Assembly (NCBI GenBank): GCA_910577785.1
Contig: CAJTNT010000003.1
Span: 70,365-134,364, forward strand
Direction: 5' to 3'
DNA from: an uncultured Lachnospiraceae bacterium
GTDB taxonomy: Bacteria; Bacillota; Clostridia; Lachnospirales; Lachnospiraceae
DNA: 64,000 bases
The first letter of the stretch is position 1, and every line of letters starts with the position of its first letter. This document shows, in pieces, positions 53,009 to 61,690 of the stretch. The position numbers and the translations under genes were made by a program. The notes beneath the pieces were generated by a model. The model was not told where the DNA came from, did not search any database, and worked only from the letters and a program-made list of their open reading frames with translations.

Positions 53009-54282
53009 CAATCAAGAAGTTTCAGGGGAGAACAGAAGAGGAAGCCACTGCCAAGGCTTGGGAGGAACTTGGCGCGCATACCGTGATTATGAATGTAAAA
53101 GAGATCAAGCCCAAGGGGCTGATGCGCTATTTTAAAAGTTCCACCTATGAGGTGACGGCTGCGGTGGAGGAGTCGGAGCCTGTGTCCTCCCCAAGGCTTG
53201 TGGACGGCGCGCCCCCTGCTGCCCCAGGGAATATCAACCTCAAAGCGGATGAGCCGATTTCGATACCGGAGCCGGAGCCGCTGAAAGAAGTGTTTGCCAC
53301 AGTTGAGAACACCTGGAATTCTGCTTCGGCAAAGGCCGTGCAGGCCAGGACGGAAGAAAGGAGAAGGGAAAGCGCTGTGGAGAATAACCTGGAGGAGAAG
53401 CTGGAGAGCCTGCAGTCCCTTTTGGAGGAGAAGCTGTCGCCCCAGCCTGACCCCAAACAGGAGCTTCCCAAGGAGCCGCCCATGGATGAAAACTTTAAGT
53501 TTATAAAGATGATTTATGGCATCCTGCTGGAAAATGAGGTGGAGGAGAAATATGTCAACCAGATTATGGATGAGGTGGAGAAGGTAATGAAGGGCGGCGC
53601 CAGCCTGGATTTGATCTTATCCAGCATTTACCAGAAGATGATCCTCAAGTTTGGCCAGCCCCAGCCGATTGAACTGGCGGACGCGAAGCCAAAGGTGGTA
53701 TTCTTCATTGGCCCCACTGGCGTGGGCAAGACGACCACCATTGCCAAGATTGCTTCCCAGTTCAAGCTGGACAGGGGGAAGAAGGTGGCGCTTTTTACGG
53801 CGGATACCTACCGGATTGCGGCAGTGGAGCAGCTGCGCACGTATGCGAATATCTTAGACACGGAGCTGAATATCATCTATTCCTCCAAGGAGCTCAATGA
53901 GAAATTGCGGGAAACTGGGGACTATGACCTGGTATTGGTTGACACGGCAGGCTTTTCCCACAAGAACCAGGAGCAGCTCGCGGAGACAAGGGAGCTGGTG
54001 CGCAAAGTGCCGGATGGATATGACAAGGAAGCATACTTGGTCTTAAGCGCAACAACGAAATACAGGGATCTTTTGGATATTGCAGATGTGTACAAAGAGA
54101 ACTTTACGTTTAAGATGATATTTACGAAAATGGATGAAACCAGTAGCTATGGCAATATTCTGAATATGAGGATGTATACGGGGGCAGAGCTGTCTTATTC
54201 CACATATGGCCAGAATGTGCCGGAGGATATTGAAATCTTTAATACGCAGAAAATAGTAAAGCTTCTGCTTGGAGGCAAGTAG
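53005..54282 (+). CDS. flhF: Flagellar SRP-like GTPase FlhF
   Basis: FlhF is an SRP-type GTPase that controls number and place of flagella. The 425 residues start with the B domain (IKKFQGRTEEEATAKAWEEL), a Pro/Glu-rich linker, and the NG domain with GPTGVGKT (236-243), TADTYRIAAVEQLRTYA, DTAGFSHKNQEQL and FTKMDETSSYGNIL. The ATG overlaps the flhA stop. Confidence 0.95.
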   Translation: MTIKKFQGRTEEEATAKAWEELGAHTVIMNVKEIKPKGLMRYFKSSTYEVTAAVEESEPVSSPRLVDGAPPAAPGNINLKADEPISIPEPEPLKEVFATVENTWNSASAKAVQARTEERRRESAVENNLEEKLESLQSLLEEKLSPQPDPKQELPKEPPMDENFKFIKMIYGILLENEVEEKYVNQIMDEVEKVMKGGASLDLILSSIYQKMILKFGQPQPIELADAKPKVVFFIGPTGVGKTTTIAKIASQFKLDRGKKVALFTADTYRIAAVEQLRTYANILDTELNIIYSSKELNEKLRETGDYDLVLVDTAGFSHKNQEQLAETRELVRKVPDGYDKEAYLVLSATTKYRDLLDIADVYKENFTFKMIFTKMDETSSYGNILNMRMYTGAELSYSTYGQNVPEDIEIFNTQKIVKLLLGGK

Positions 54283-54285
54283 ACT

Positions 54286-55161
54286 ATGGATCAGGCAGAA
54301 CAGTTGAGGAATATTGTGAAGAAGAGCCAGCAGCTCGTCCCCAAAGCACAGATTTTTACGGTTACCAGCGGCAAGGGCGGTGTTGGGAAATCAAATACAG
54401 TGGTGAATCTGGCAGTCCAGATGCAGAAAAGAGGAAAGCGGGTCATTATCTTCGATGCGGATTTTGGCCTCGCAAATGTGGAGATTATGTTTGGCGCCAT
54501 TCCCCGGTATAATTTAAGCGACTTGATTTACCGGGGAAAGGCACTGCAGGAAATCATCACGCCGGGCCCGATGGACGTGGGGTTCATTTCAGGGGGATCC
54601 GGTATTACAGGAGTAAACAACCTGACCAGGGATCAGCTGAGGTTCCTGGTACAGAGCCTCTCAGAGTTAGATTCCCTTGCAGATATTATTATTATCGACA
54701 CAGGGGCGGGAATATCTGATAGCGTTTTAGAATTTGTTACTGCAAGCCCAGAGGTACTCCTGGTCGTAACGCCGGAGCCCAGCTCGATGACGGATGCCTA
54801 TTCCCTGCTGAAAGCCATGCATCGGAATGAGGAGTTCCTGCAGTCGCAGACGAAGGTCAAGGTTATCTTGAACCGGGTCGTGTCTGAAGAAGAGGGAAAG
54901 AGCATTTTTGGCAAATTAAGCGCTGTCGTGGGGCAGTTCCTGCAGGCGGAGCTGGAATATATGGGGACGGTTCCGCAGGATGCCGCCTTAGAGAAAGCGG
55001 TGCGCCAGCAAAAGCCAGTAAGTATCCTCTATCCGGAGGCGAAGTCGGCGAAGTCATTTGAAAGGATTGCCGGCCGCCTGCTTGGCATGGGAGAAGTGCC
55101 CCTGCCGGAAAAACGGGGAATTCTGCAGATGCTGTCACGGTTTATTTATCGAAAAAATTAG
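54286..55161 (+). CDS. flhG: MinD-like ATPase FlhG (YlxH/FleN)
   Basis: FlhG works with FlhF to limit flagellar number and stimulates FlhF GTPase activity. The 291 residues include the deviant Walker A GKGGVGKS (29-36), VIIFDADFGLANVEIMFG, IIIDTGAGISDSVLEF and the N-terminal QLRNIVKKSQ, resembling the FlhF-activating helix. It begins 4 bases after the flhF stop. Confidence 0.94.
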   Translation: MDQAEQLRNIVKKSQQLVPKAQIFTVTSGKGGVGKSNTVVNLAVQMQKRGKRVIIFDADFGLANVEIMFGAIPRYNLSDLIYRGKALQEIITPGPMDVGFISGGSGITGVNNLTRDQLRFLVQSLSELDSLADIIIIDTGAGISDSVLEFVTASPEVLLVVTPEPSSMTDAYSLLKAMHRNEEFLQSQTKVKVILNRVVSEEEGKSIFGKLSAVVGQFLQAELEYMGTVPQDAALEKAVRQQKPVSILYPEAKSAKSFERIAGRLLGMGEVPLPEKRGILQMLSRFIYRKN

Positions 55162-55176
55162 AGCAGAGGTGCGTCA

Positions 55177-55917
55177 ATGAGTTCCAATATAATTAGAATC
55201 GGAGATAAAGTGGATATTCGGGTACGGCAGCAGGCAGGGAAGGAAGCGCAAGTTCCAGAACTTAAGGTGTATTTCAGCAAGGTACTGAATACCCGTGACA
55301 ATGGGTCGATTGAGGTCGCCGTGCCGATGGAAAATGAGGAGCCTGTGCTGCTCCCGATGAATGTTCGGATAGAATTTTGGTTTTATACTTCCCATGGCGT
55401 ATACCGCTGTATGGCGCATATTAAAGACAGATACCGCAAGCAGGGGCAGAGGATTTTCCTGCTTGAGCCTAAGACGCGCCTGGAGAAGTATCAAAGGAGG
55501 CAATTTTACCGCCTGGAATGCCTGATAGACCTGCAGTACCTGCCAATCACGGAGGAAGAACAGCAGCTAAAGGACGCAGCAGAGATCAGGCAGAAGCACA
55601 AGGCAGATTTCCCGGAGGATTTCCCCAGGGAAGGAGTTGCCGTGGACTTAAGCGGCGGGGGGATGCGCTTTATGGGTTATAGCGAGACAGAGGCTGGGCG
55701 GAGCCTGTGGGTTTCCATCCGACTGAGGAATGAAAGCGTAGACTTTAGCATGGAATTGATTGGAAAAGTCATAGGCTGCAAAAGGATTGAGGGGGGCAGC
55801 AGCAAAAAGCGCTATGAATATCGGATCAAGTTCAGGATGAAGAGCCAGAAAGAGCAGGAGATGATTGTCAAGTACATATTTGAGCAGGAGCGGATTAATA
55901 GGCAAAGGCAGGTATAG
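55177..55917 (+). CDS. PilZ domain protein, YcgR/YpfA-like
   Basis: PilZ proteins bind cyclic di-GMP; YcgR/YpfA members slow the flagellar motor. The 246 residues have a YcgR-N-type first half (IRIGDKVDIRV, VAVPMENEEPVLLPMNVRIE) and a PilZ domain with RxxxR (Arg108 and Arg112 in RRQFYR) and DxSxxG (157-162, DLSGGG). Both motifs for ligand binding are intact. Its location in the flagellar operon argues for control of motility. Confidence 0.88.
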   Translation: MSSNIIRIGDKVDIRVRQQAGKEAQVPELKVYFSKVLNTRDNGSIEVAVPMENEEPVLLPMNVRIEFWFYTSHGVYRCMAHIKDRYRKQGQRIFLLEPKTRLEKYQRRQFYRLECLIDLQYLPITEEEQQLKDAAEIRQKHKADFPEDFPREGVAVDLSGGGMRFMGYSETEAGRSLWVSIRLRNESVDFSMELIGKVIGCKRIEGGSSKKRYEYRIKFRMKSQKEQEMIVKYIFEQERINRQRQV

Positions 55918-55959
55918 GCTTCCTTTGGGCTTTTGGAGAAATGGAAAGGAAGAACAGTT

Positions 55960-56580
55960 ATGGCTAAATTTAGTTTAGAGCAAGTAAATGACATGTATTT
56001 TGATGTGCTAAAGGAGCTTGGCAACATCGGAGCCGGAAATGCCACCACTGCAATTTCAAATATGCTGGATCTGAAGGTGGATATGAAAGTGCCCAAGGTA
56101 CAGTTTTTAGATTTCCAGGAGCTTCCTACGGCAATTTCTGCGGAAGAGGATACGGTGGCAGGGATTTACCTGGAGGTGGAGACGGATATTGGCGGGAGCA
56201 TGATGTTCCTGCTTAAGATGGAATCTGCCCATTATCTTGTGAACCGGCTGATGGGAAGGCCGACGGAATATATGCAGGAATTTGATGAAATGGATCTGTC
56301 GGCACTGAAGGAAATCGGGAACATTATTTCCGGCGCCTACCTCTCGGCGCTGTCCACAATCACGAATATGGTCATTACGGCATCCGTACCATACCTTGCG
56401 ATTGACATGGCAGCGGCCATCCTAAGCGTGCCGGCCGTGCAGTTTGGGCAGTATGGGGACAAAGCGCTTTTGATAGCGACGGAATTTGGGGATGATATCA
56501 CGATTGAAGGATTTTTTATCTTAATGCCAGATATAGACTCCTATGATAAGATTTTATCTTCCTTAGGGGTCGGGCTATAA
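55960..56580 (+). CDS. cheC: CheY-P phosphatase CheC
   Basis: CheC removes phosphate from CheY and works with CheD in adaptation. The 206 residues have two copies of the active motif, LKELGNIGAGNATTAIS and LKEIGNIISGAYLSALS, each with the Glu and Asn for catalysis. The ATG at 55960 is preferred to the one at 55933, since GGAAGGAA precedes it and the family start is KFSLEQVNDM. Confidence 0.93.
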   Translation: MAKFSLEQVNDMYFDVLKELGNIGAGNATTAISNMLDLKVDMKVPKVQFLDFQELPTAISAEEDTVAGIYLEVETDIGGSMMFLLKMESAHYLVNRLMGRPTEYMQEFDEMDLSALKEIGNIISGAYLSALSTITNMVITASVPYLAIDMAAAILSVPAVQFGQYGDKALLIATEFGDDITIEGFFILMPDIDSYDKILSSLGVGL

Positions 56581-56595
56581 GAGGAGCATGGTAAG

Positions 56596-57078
56596 ATGGC
56601 TACAATTAAAGTTGGAATGGCAGATTTGAAGATTTGCAAGGCGCCGGATATGGTTACTACCTTGGGGCTGGGATCCTGTATCGGAATCGCGATGTATGAT
56701 CCAGTCTTGAAGATCGGGGGGCTGGCGCACATTATGCTCCCTGACAGCACACAGATGCGGAACCATTCAAATATTGCCAAATTTGCAGATACAGGGATTG
56801 AGGAACTGCTTAGGCAGCTTATAAGGGCAGGAGCCAATAAGAGGCGCCTGGCTGCCAAAATTGCCGGCGGGGCGAAAATGTTCGAGGTCAGCGGCGCATC
56901 GGCGATTGGCAACGTGGGCCTGCGCAATGCCCAGGCTTCCAAGGCCAAGCTGAAGCAGCTGGGGATTCCCCTGCTGGCGGAGGACACGGGGCTGAACTAT
57001 GGGCGAACGGTGGAATTGTACCCAGCCACAGGAGAATTCTATATCAAAGCAGTTGGGAAAAAGCTTAAAATTATTTAA
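56596..57078 (+). CDS. cheD: Chemoreceptor glutamine deamidase CheD
   Basis: CheD deamidates glutamines of chemoreceptors and is held by CheC. The 160 residues start IKVGMADLKICKAPDMVTTL, then have the catalytic Cys in GLGSCIGIAMYDP, His in GLAHIMLPDS and Thr later in the TVELYPATG segment. It follows cheC by 15 bases, so the pair is complete. No methyl-accepting receptors, cheR or cheB are present nearby. Confidence 0.94.
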   Translation: MATIKVGMADLKICKAPDMVTTLGLGSCIGIAMYDPVLKIGGLAHIMLPDSTQMRNHSNIAKFADTGIEELLRQLIRAGANKRRLAAKIAGGAKMFEVSGASAIGNVGLRNAQASKAKLKQLGIPLLAEDTGLNYGRTVELYPATGEFYIKAVGKKLKII

Positions 57079-57092
57079 AAAGGTGATGGGAT

Positions 57093-57374
57093 ATGAAAAC
57101 GAAGCAGGTGCCGATAATTATTACATTGATTGCAGGTTTGATTACCTGCATCATAGGGTTTGTCATGCAGATGGAAACAGGTCAGTTTGTAAAGATATGG
57201 GGCATCGTTTTGATATCCTTCTATATCCTGGGATGTGTTGCAAAACTGGTACTGGACCATAATTTCAAGGAAGAGACAGAAGAAGCCACGGAAGAGGCAG
57301 CGGAGGGAGCCGAGGCATTGGAAGGCGAAGAGGCCGAAGCAGGAGGCGCCGTGTCCGCAGAAGAGATGGAATAA
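57093..57374 (+). CDS. Small membrane protein in the flagellar operon, unknown function
   Basis: A 93-residue protein with two hydrophobic segments (about 6-26 and 35-55, the first containing IIITLIAGLITCIIGFVMQM) and a very acidic Ala/Glu-rich tail. I do not recognise a named family. It sits between cheD and sigD, and AAAGGTGATGGG before the ATG is a good RBS. Length and codon use are in line with its neighbours. It may be an accessory membrane factor, but nothing in the sequence gives a function. Confidence 0.7.
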   Translation: MKTKQVPIIITLIAGLITCIIGFVMQMETGQFVKIWGIVLISFYILGCVAKLVLDHNFKEETEEATEEAAEGAEALEGEEAEAGGAVSAEEME

Positions 57375-57381
57375 AAAATAA

Positions 57382-57407
57382 CCTAGGGAGCCAGAGGCTT
57401 TCCCTGG
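57382..57407 (+). other. Hairpin just before sigD
   Basis: CC-T-AGGGA-GCC (57382-57392) pairs with GGC-TT-TCCCT-GG (57396-57407) around AGA, with a bulged T and an internal TT. It ends 15 bases before the sigD ATG, next to the weak RBS (TTGGGGGC). It could limit translation or cut transcription before sigD. Confidence 0.5.
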
Positions 57408-57422
57408 TCTTGGGGGCTTTGG

Positions 57423-58187
57423 ATGAACACAGCAGAAAAAGAACAATTATGGGCAGAATTTTTAAAGAAGCCTACGGCAGAATTAAGGGAAAAGATTATC
57501 TTAGAATATGCGCCGCTGGTCAAAATTGTGGCGGGCCGTTTGAGCATGTACCTGGGGTACAATGTGGAATATGATGATTTGGTGGGATATGGCATTTTTG
57601 GGCTGATTGATGCCATTGATAAGTTTGACGTCAATAAAGATGTGAAGTTTGAGACGTATGCCAGCCTGCGGATCCGCGGATCTATCCTGGATCAAATCCG
57701 CAAGATGGACTGGATTCCCAGGACAGTCCGCCAGAAGCAGAAGAAGATTGACGAGGCCATCCGCAAAATTGAGACGGCCACAGGCAGGACAGCCACAGAT
57801 GAGGAAATCGCAGAAGAACTGCAGGTGAGCGGCGATGAGCTGCTGAACTGGCAGTCTCAGCTGAAGGTTACAAATATGGTCTCACTCAATGAATATGTGG
57901 AGCAGGGCATGGAGCCTGTGATGGATGCAAGGGGGAACTCCCATTTCATCCAGCCCGAGGATTCCGTTGCCCAGGAGGAACTGAAGAAGGTATTGGAGCA
58001 GTCATTGGAAGTCCTGACAGAAAAAGAGCGCAAGGTCATTACCCTTTATTATTATGAAGATCTGACTTTAAAGGAAATCAGCAACATCCTGGAAGTTTCA
58101 GAATCAAGGATTTCCCAGCTCCATACGAAAGCGCTGGCGAAGATGAGAAAGACGATGGGACCCTATATGAACATATTGACGGATTAG
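57423..58187 (+). CDS. sigD: RNA polymerase sigma factor for motility, SigD/FliA
   Basis: SigD (FliA) drives late flagellar and chemotaxis genes. The 254 residues have region 2 with YDDLVGYGIFGLIDAIDKFD and FETYASLRIRGSILDQIRK, region 3 with VRQKQKKIDEAI, and region 4 with KVITLYYYEDLTLKEISNIL followed by RISQLHTKAL. The start has only a weak RBS (GGGGGC). Position at the end of the operon is as in B. subtilis. Confidence 0.95.
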   Translation: MNTAEKEQLWAEFLKKPTAELREKIILEYAPLVKIVAGRLSMYLGYNVEYDDLVGYGIFGLIDAIDKFDVNKDVKFETYASLRIRGSILDQIRKMDWIPRTVRQKQKKIDEAIRKIETATGRTATDEEIAEELQVSGDELLNWQSQLKVTNMVSLNEYVEQGMEPVMDARGNSHFIQPEDSVAQEELKKVLEQSLEVLTEKERKVITLYYYEDLTLKEISNILEVSESRISQLHTKALAKMRKTMGPYMNILTD

Positions 58188-58201
58188 GCGGAGGTATGCG
58201 T

Positions 58202-59806
58202 ATGGAGAGCAGGAATGGCTATTTTAAATTGGATGTAGGCGAGATGGGCGTACTTCTACGGGTCTGCCCGCCAGAAAATGGAGGGAAGCCCCTGGAGGCG
58301 AGAGAGGTACTTGAGTATCTGGAGAAAAGAGGATACGGCAGCTTCGACAAGGCAGAGCTAAACCGGGCGCTGTCCGCAAAGGAAGGCGTCCAGCGGCTGT
58401 ATGTGGGGGAATGGAATGGCTATGAGGAGAACGAGTCTATGGCAGTTAATATATCTTTGGATAAGATGCTGGCATTCTGCCGTTTCTACCCTCCATCCAG
58501 CAAAGGCAGGCTGCTTACAGAGGCAGATATTATTGATGAGCTGAGATCCTATCAGGTCCAGGTAGGGATTAATCAGGAGGAAATTAGGAAATTCTTAAAA
58601 GAGCGGCAGTACTGTGTGAATTATATCCTGGCGAAGGGGATCCCGCCAGTGAACGGCAAGGACGCCAAGATTGAGTATTTTTTCAACACGAACTTAAACC
58701 TGCGTCCCAAGAAGAACGCAGATGGGACAGTTAATTACCATGACCTGAATACCATCAGCCATGTGGAGCGGGGACAGCTCCTGGCGAAGCTGCATCCGGC
58801 CGTTCCGGGGAAGCCTGGTAAAGATGTGTTTGGCGGCGCCATCCAGGGGCGGCAGGAGAAATCCTGCAAGCTGGAGTTTGGCAACAACATCACCCTTTCC
58901 GATGATAAGACAGAGATTACTTCTGATGTTACTGGCCATGCCAGCCTGGTGAACGGCAAAGTATTTGTGGCAAACGTGTTCGAAGTCCCAGCAGATGTGG
59001 ACAATACCACGGGAGACGTGTTCTACGATGGGAATGTAAATATTAAGGGCAATGTAAAGAGCGGCTTTTCCGTCAGGGCAAAGGGCGATATCGTCATCGA
59101 TGGCGTGGTAGAAGCGGCCTACCTGTCTGCCGGAGGGCAAATTATCGTAAAACGGGGGATCAATGGCAAGGGCAGGGGCAAGGTTGAGTCCAAAAGCAAT
59201 GTCATTACGAAGTTTATAGAGAATTCTACGGTCGTGGCCGGCGGGTTTATTGAGACAGGCTCCATCCTCCATAGCCGGGTATCTGCCGGCATAGACATAC
59301 GGGTCAGTGGGAAACGTGGGTTTGTGAATGGCGGGGTCATTCGGGCAGGCAGCCTGGTGGAAGCCCAGACCATCGGTTCCGAGATGGGAGGCGCCCATAC
59401 CTCCATTGAGGTAGGGGTGGATCCGGAGGTAAAGGAGCGGCATGGGGTTCTCCAGGAAAAAATGGAGGAGCTGCAGAAGGAAATTGCCAAATTGCGCCCG
59501 GCGCTCGTGAACTTCCAGGAAAGGCTCCAGCGCAAGGAGAAGATAAGCCCGGAGCGGATGCAGCAGATGCAGGGGATTGCCAAGGCATTTAAGGAGAAAC
59601 AGCAGGAGCTGGCGGCCAGCCGGCTGGAATACCAGGAGCTGCATGGGCAGATCCAGATGTCCCATAGCGCGAAAGTGGCTGTGAAGGGCAGCATTTATCC
59701 TGGGGTCTCCATCACGATTTCGGATGTAAGCATGAACATTAAAAGCGAGCGTTCCTTTTCCAAGTTTATCAAGGAAAAAGGGGAGATTGCGGTACGCTCT
59801 CTGTAA
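58202..59806 (+). CDS. DUF342 (FapA-like) domain protein
   Basis: A 534-residue protein with the DUF342/FapA domain in the middle and C-terminal half: VNYHDLNTISHVERGQLLAK, KPGKDVFGG, DVFYDGNVNIKGNVKSGFSV and repeating Gly/Val-rich beta strands, then a coiled coil (KMEELQKEIAKLRPALVNFQ). Such proteins stand near flagellar genes in many Firmicutes but have no settled function; polysaccharide or surface roles have been proposed. The ATG at 58202 has GGAGG 7 bases upstream and was chosen over that at 58196. Confidence 0.85.
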   Translation: MESRNGYFKLDVGEMGVLLRVCPPENGGKPLEAREVLEYLEKRGYGSFDKAELNRALSAKEGVQRLYVGEWNGYEENESMAVNISLDKMLAFCRFYPPSSKGRLLTEADIIDELRSYQVQVGINQEEIRKFLKERQYCVNYILAKGIPPVNGKDAKIEYFFNTNLNLRPKKNADGTVNYHDLNTISHVERGQLLAKLHPAVPGKPGKDVFGGAIQGRQEKSCKLEFGNNITLSDDKTEITSDVTGHASLVNGKVFVANVFEVPADVDNTTGDVFYDGNVNIKGNVKSGFSVRAKGDIVIDGVVEAAYLSAGGQIIVKRGINGKGRGKVESKSNVITKFIENSTVVAGGFIETGSILHSRVSAGIDIRVSGKRGFVNGGVIRAGSLVEAQTIGSEMGGAHTSIEVGVDPEVKERHGVLQEKMEELQKEIAKLRPALVNFQERLQRKEKISPERMQQMQGIAKAFKEKQQELAASRLEYQELHGQIQMSHSAKVAVKGSIYPGVSITISDVSMNIKSERSFSKFIKEKGEIAVRSL

Positions 59807-59843
59807 GTCAGTATAGCGATTAAGGTAAAGGAAGTGTAGGGAA

Positions 59844-60161
59844 ATGTCAATACGGCCAGTAGAATTTAGCGGCGTGCTGCAGAGGAGCCAGGATGTCAGC
59901 ACGGTAAAGCAGAATGAAGACAACAAGCCAATGCTCCAGCAGCAGAATGTGCAGACGCAGTTTGCGAAAGAGACCATCCACCATATGCAGCAGGTCAACC
60001 ATGCCAATGATTCTGACAATCCGGAGCAGAAGTTCGATGCGAAGGAAAAAGGCAGCAACGAATATGAGGACCGCCGGAAGAAAAAGAAAAAGCAAGAGGA
60101 AAAAAACAGCGGAAAGGTGATGCCTAAAGCCATCCGGGGCGGCTTTGACATGAAGGTTTAG
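59844..60161 (+). CDS. Small basic flagellar-operon protein, unknown function
   Basis: A 105-residue protein with no known domain. It starts SIRPVEFSGVLQRSQDVS, has a Gln-rich middle with QQVNHANDSDNPEQ, a Lys/Arg/Glu-rich basic run and an end GKVMPKAIRGGFDMKV. It is predicted to be mostly disordered and soluble. It stands between DUF342 and the DUF6115-like gene with short gaps. GGAAGTG lies about 10 bases before the ATG. The role is unknown. Confidence 0.7.
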   Translation: MSIRPVEFSGVLQRSQDVSTVKQNEDNKPMLQQQNVQTQFAKETIHHMQQVNHANDSDNPEQKFDAKEKGSNEYEDRRKKKKKQEEKNSGKVMPKAIRGGFDMKV

Positions 60162-60174
60162 GCAGGGAGAAGAA

Positions 60175-60882
60175 ATGGCGACTATAGAGATTGTGTTATT
60201 GGTAATCGGCGTGATTATGATGGTAGGCAGCTTTTTTATTACAGAGAAGCTGTCAAATGGAGATTTGGATAAAATTGCAGAACTAAGCACAGAGGAAATG
60301 CAGCGCATTTTAGAGCGGAACCTGGACGAGGCACAGTCAAAGGTCAATGATACGATAGACCAGGTGATCGAGCAGTCCATTGGCAAGTCTATGGAGGTAG
60401 TGGACCGTGCCCTGGACAAAGAAACAAATGAGAAAATGCAGGCAATTAACGAATATTCCGATACGGTACTGGAGGCAATCCATAAGACACATAACGAGGT
60501 AATGTTTCTCTACAGCATGCTGAATGACAAGCATACGGAGCTTACCAATTATGCCGGGAACCTTGCGCAGCTTGCCATACACCTAGAGGAGCTGCAGGAA
60601 AATATCCAGAAAACAGTCAAGAACTCAGATGGTATTTTAAAGGCAGTGCAAGAGCCCCCTGTGCAGGCGGAGCCTGCAGACAGGGAACCGATGGCAGAAG
60701 AACAGCCCAATCAGCTGGCCTGGGCGTCTCAAGAGGCAGAAGAGGCAGCCGGGAACCACAACCAGAAAATCCTTGCCATGTACAAGGAGGGCAAAGACGC
60801 AGTGGAGATTGCCAGGGAGCTGGGGCTTGGAGTAGGAGAAGTGCGGCTTGTAATCGGTTTGTTCAGAGAGGAAGAAATGTGA
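60175..60882 (+). CDS. DUF6115-like membrane-anchored coiled-coil protein
   Basis: A 235-residue protein with one N-terminal membrane helix (about 4-22), a long Glu/Asp-rich coiled coil (about 25-150), a Pro/Glu-rich linker, and a C-terminal helix-turn-helix-like end (GKDAVEIARELGLGVGEVRL). This fits the DUF6115 proteins of flagellar loci in Clostridia. Its topology would put the coiled coil and the small DNA-binding-like end in the cytoplasm. Function is unknown. Confidence 0.7.
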   Translation: MATIEIVLLVIGVIMMVGSFFITEKLSNGDLDKIAELSTEEMQRILERNLDEAQSKVNDTIDQVIEQSIGKSMEVVDRALDKETNEKMQAINEYSDTVLEAIHKTHNEVMFLYSMLNDKHTELTNYAGNLAQLAIHLEELQENIQKTVKNSDGILKAVQEPPVQAEPADREPMAEEQPNQLAWASQEAEEAAGNHNQKILAMYKEGKDAVEIARELGLGVGEVRLVIGLFREEEM

Positions 60883-60885
60883 TTT

Positions 60886-61587
60886 ATGAAGCTTAAATAT
60901 TATTTGAGAGGTTTAGGGGTCGGCATTATATGCACCGCTATCCTGATGGGGATTGCGCTGTCCGGAAACAAGAAGGAAAAGCTGACAGACACAGAAATCA
61001 TAGAACGCGCCAAACTCCTGGGAATGGTCATGGCGGATGAATCCTCCGAGGCAGGCGGCACGGACGCAGAAGGGCAGGATGCAAAATCCAAGAACCAGCC
61101 AGGACAGAACGCAGAAGCCAAGGATCCCTCCAAGCAGGATACAGAGGATCCGTCAGAAACAGGCACGGAAAGCAAGGATAAGGATGTGGGAGAGAGCCAG
61201 CCCAGCAAGGAATCCGGCGACAAGGCCCCGTCCGGCACGGACGCAGAAGGAAAGGAAGAAAACGGCCAGGAGTCTGGGGCGCAGGAAGAGTCTGGCACAG
61301 ACAGCAAAAACAAGGATGTGGGAGAGAGCCAGCCTGGCCAGAAATCTGACAGCAAGAGCCCGTCTGGCACAGATACCGGCATGGTAGAGTTTGAGATCGG
61401 CGAGAGGGATCATTCCGAAGATGTAAGCCGGAAACTTTTTGAGGCTGGGCTCATTGAGGATGCCAGCGATTTTAACCAATATATGATTGAAAAGAAAATG
61501 GATGACCACCTGCAGACCGGAAAATACCAGATTCCCAAAGGCGCTACAAAGGATGAAATCCTGGAGCTTATTGTAAGGCTCCCATAG
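60886..61587 (+). CDS. Membrane-anchored repeat protein with YceG-like C-terminus
   Basis: A 233-residue protein with an N-terminal membrane helix (about 9-26), a long Ser/Glu/Lys/Asp-rich disordered spacer (about 55-160) built from repeats, and a C-terminal part of about 65 residues (FEIGERDHSEDVSRKLFEAG and YQIPKGATKDEILELIV) resembling the N-terminal, LysM-like segment of the YceG/MltG lytic transglycosylases. The catalytic part of MltG is absent, so binding of peptidoglycan is more likely than cleavage. It begins 4 bases after the previous stop and ends the flagellar block. Confidence 0.75.
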   Translation: MKLKYYLRGLGVGIICTAILMGIALSGNKKEKLTDTEIIERAKLLGMVMADESSEAGGTDAEGQDAKSKNQPGQNAEAKDPSKQDTEDPSETGTESKDKDVGESQPSKESGDKAPSGTDAEGKEENGQESGAQEESGTDSKNKDVGESQPGQKSDSKSPSGTDTGMVEFEIGERDHSEDVSRKLFEAGLIEDASDFNQYMIEKKMDDHLQTGKYQIPKGATKDEILELIVRLP

Positions 61588-61655
61588 CGGCGTACCGGCA
61601 GAATGCAAAACGTTACGATCCGCAGCTATTTTTACAAAAATGGCAAGAATAGGTC

Positions 61656-61684
61656 TTGCAAGCTGCATTTTCCTGTGGTATAAT
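61656..61684 (+). promoter_or_regulatory. Strong promoter of rpsB-tsf
   Basis: TTGCAA (61656-61661) and TATAAT (61679-61684) are 17 bases apart, and TGG before TATAAT gives an extended -10. This is one of the best promoters in the window and separates rpsB-tsf from the flagellar operon. Confidence 0.85.
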
Positions 61685-61690
61685 TGGCAA

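Noticed and set aside
58694..60151. Reverse-strand open frame of 485 codons
   Set aside because: It lies opposite the DUF342 gene and the next gene, has no family sequence and is rich in residues expected from antisense reading of Gly/Val/Lys codons.
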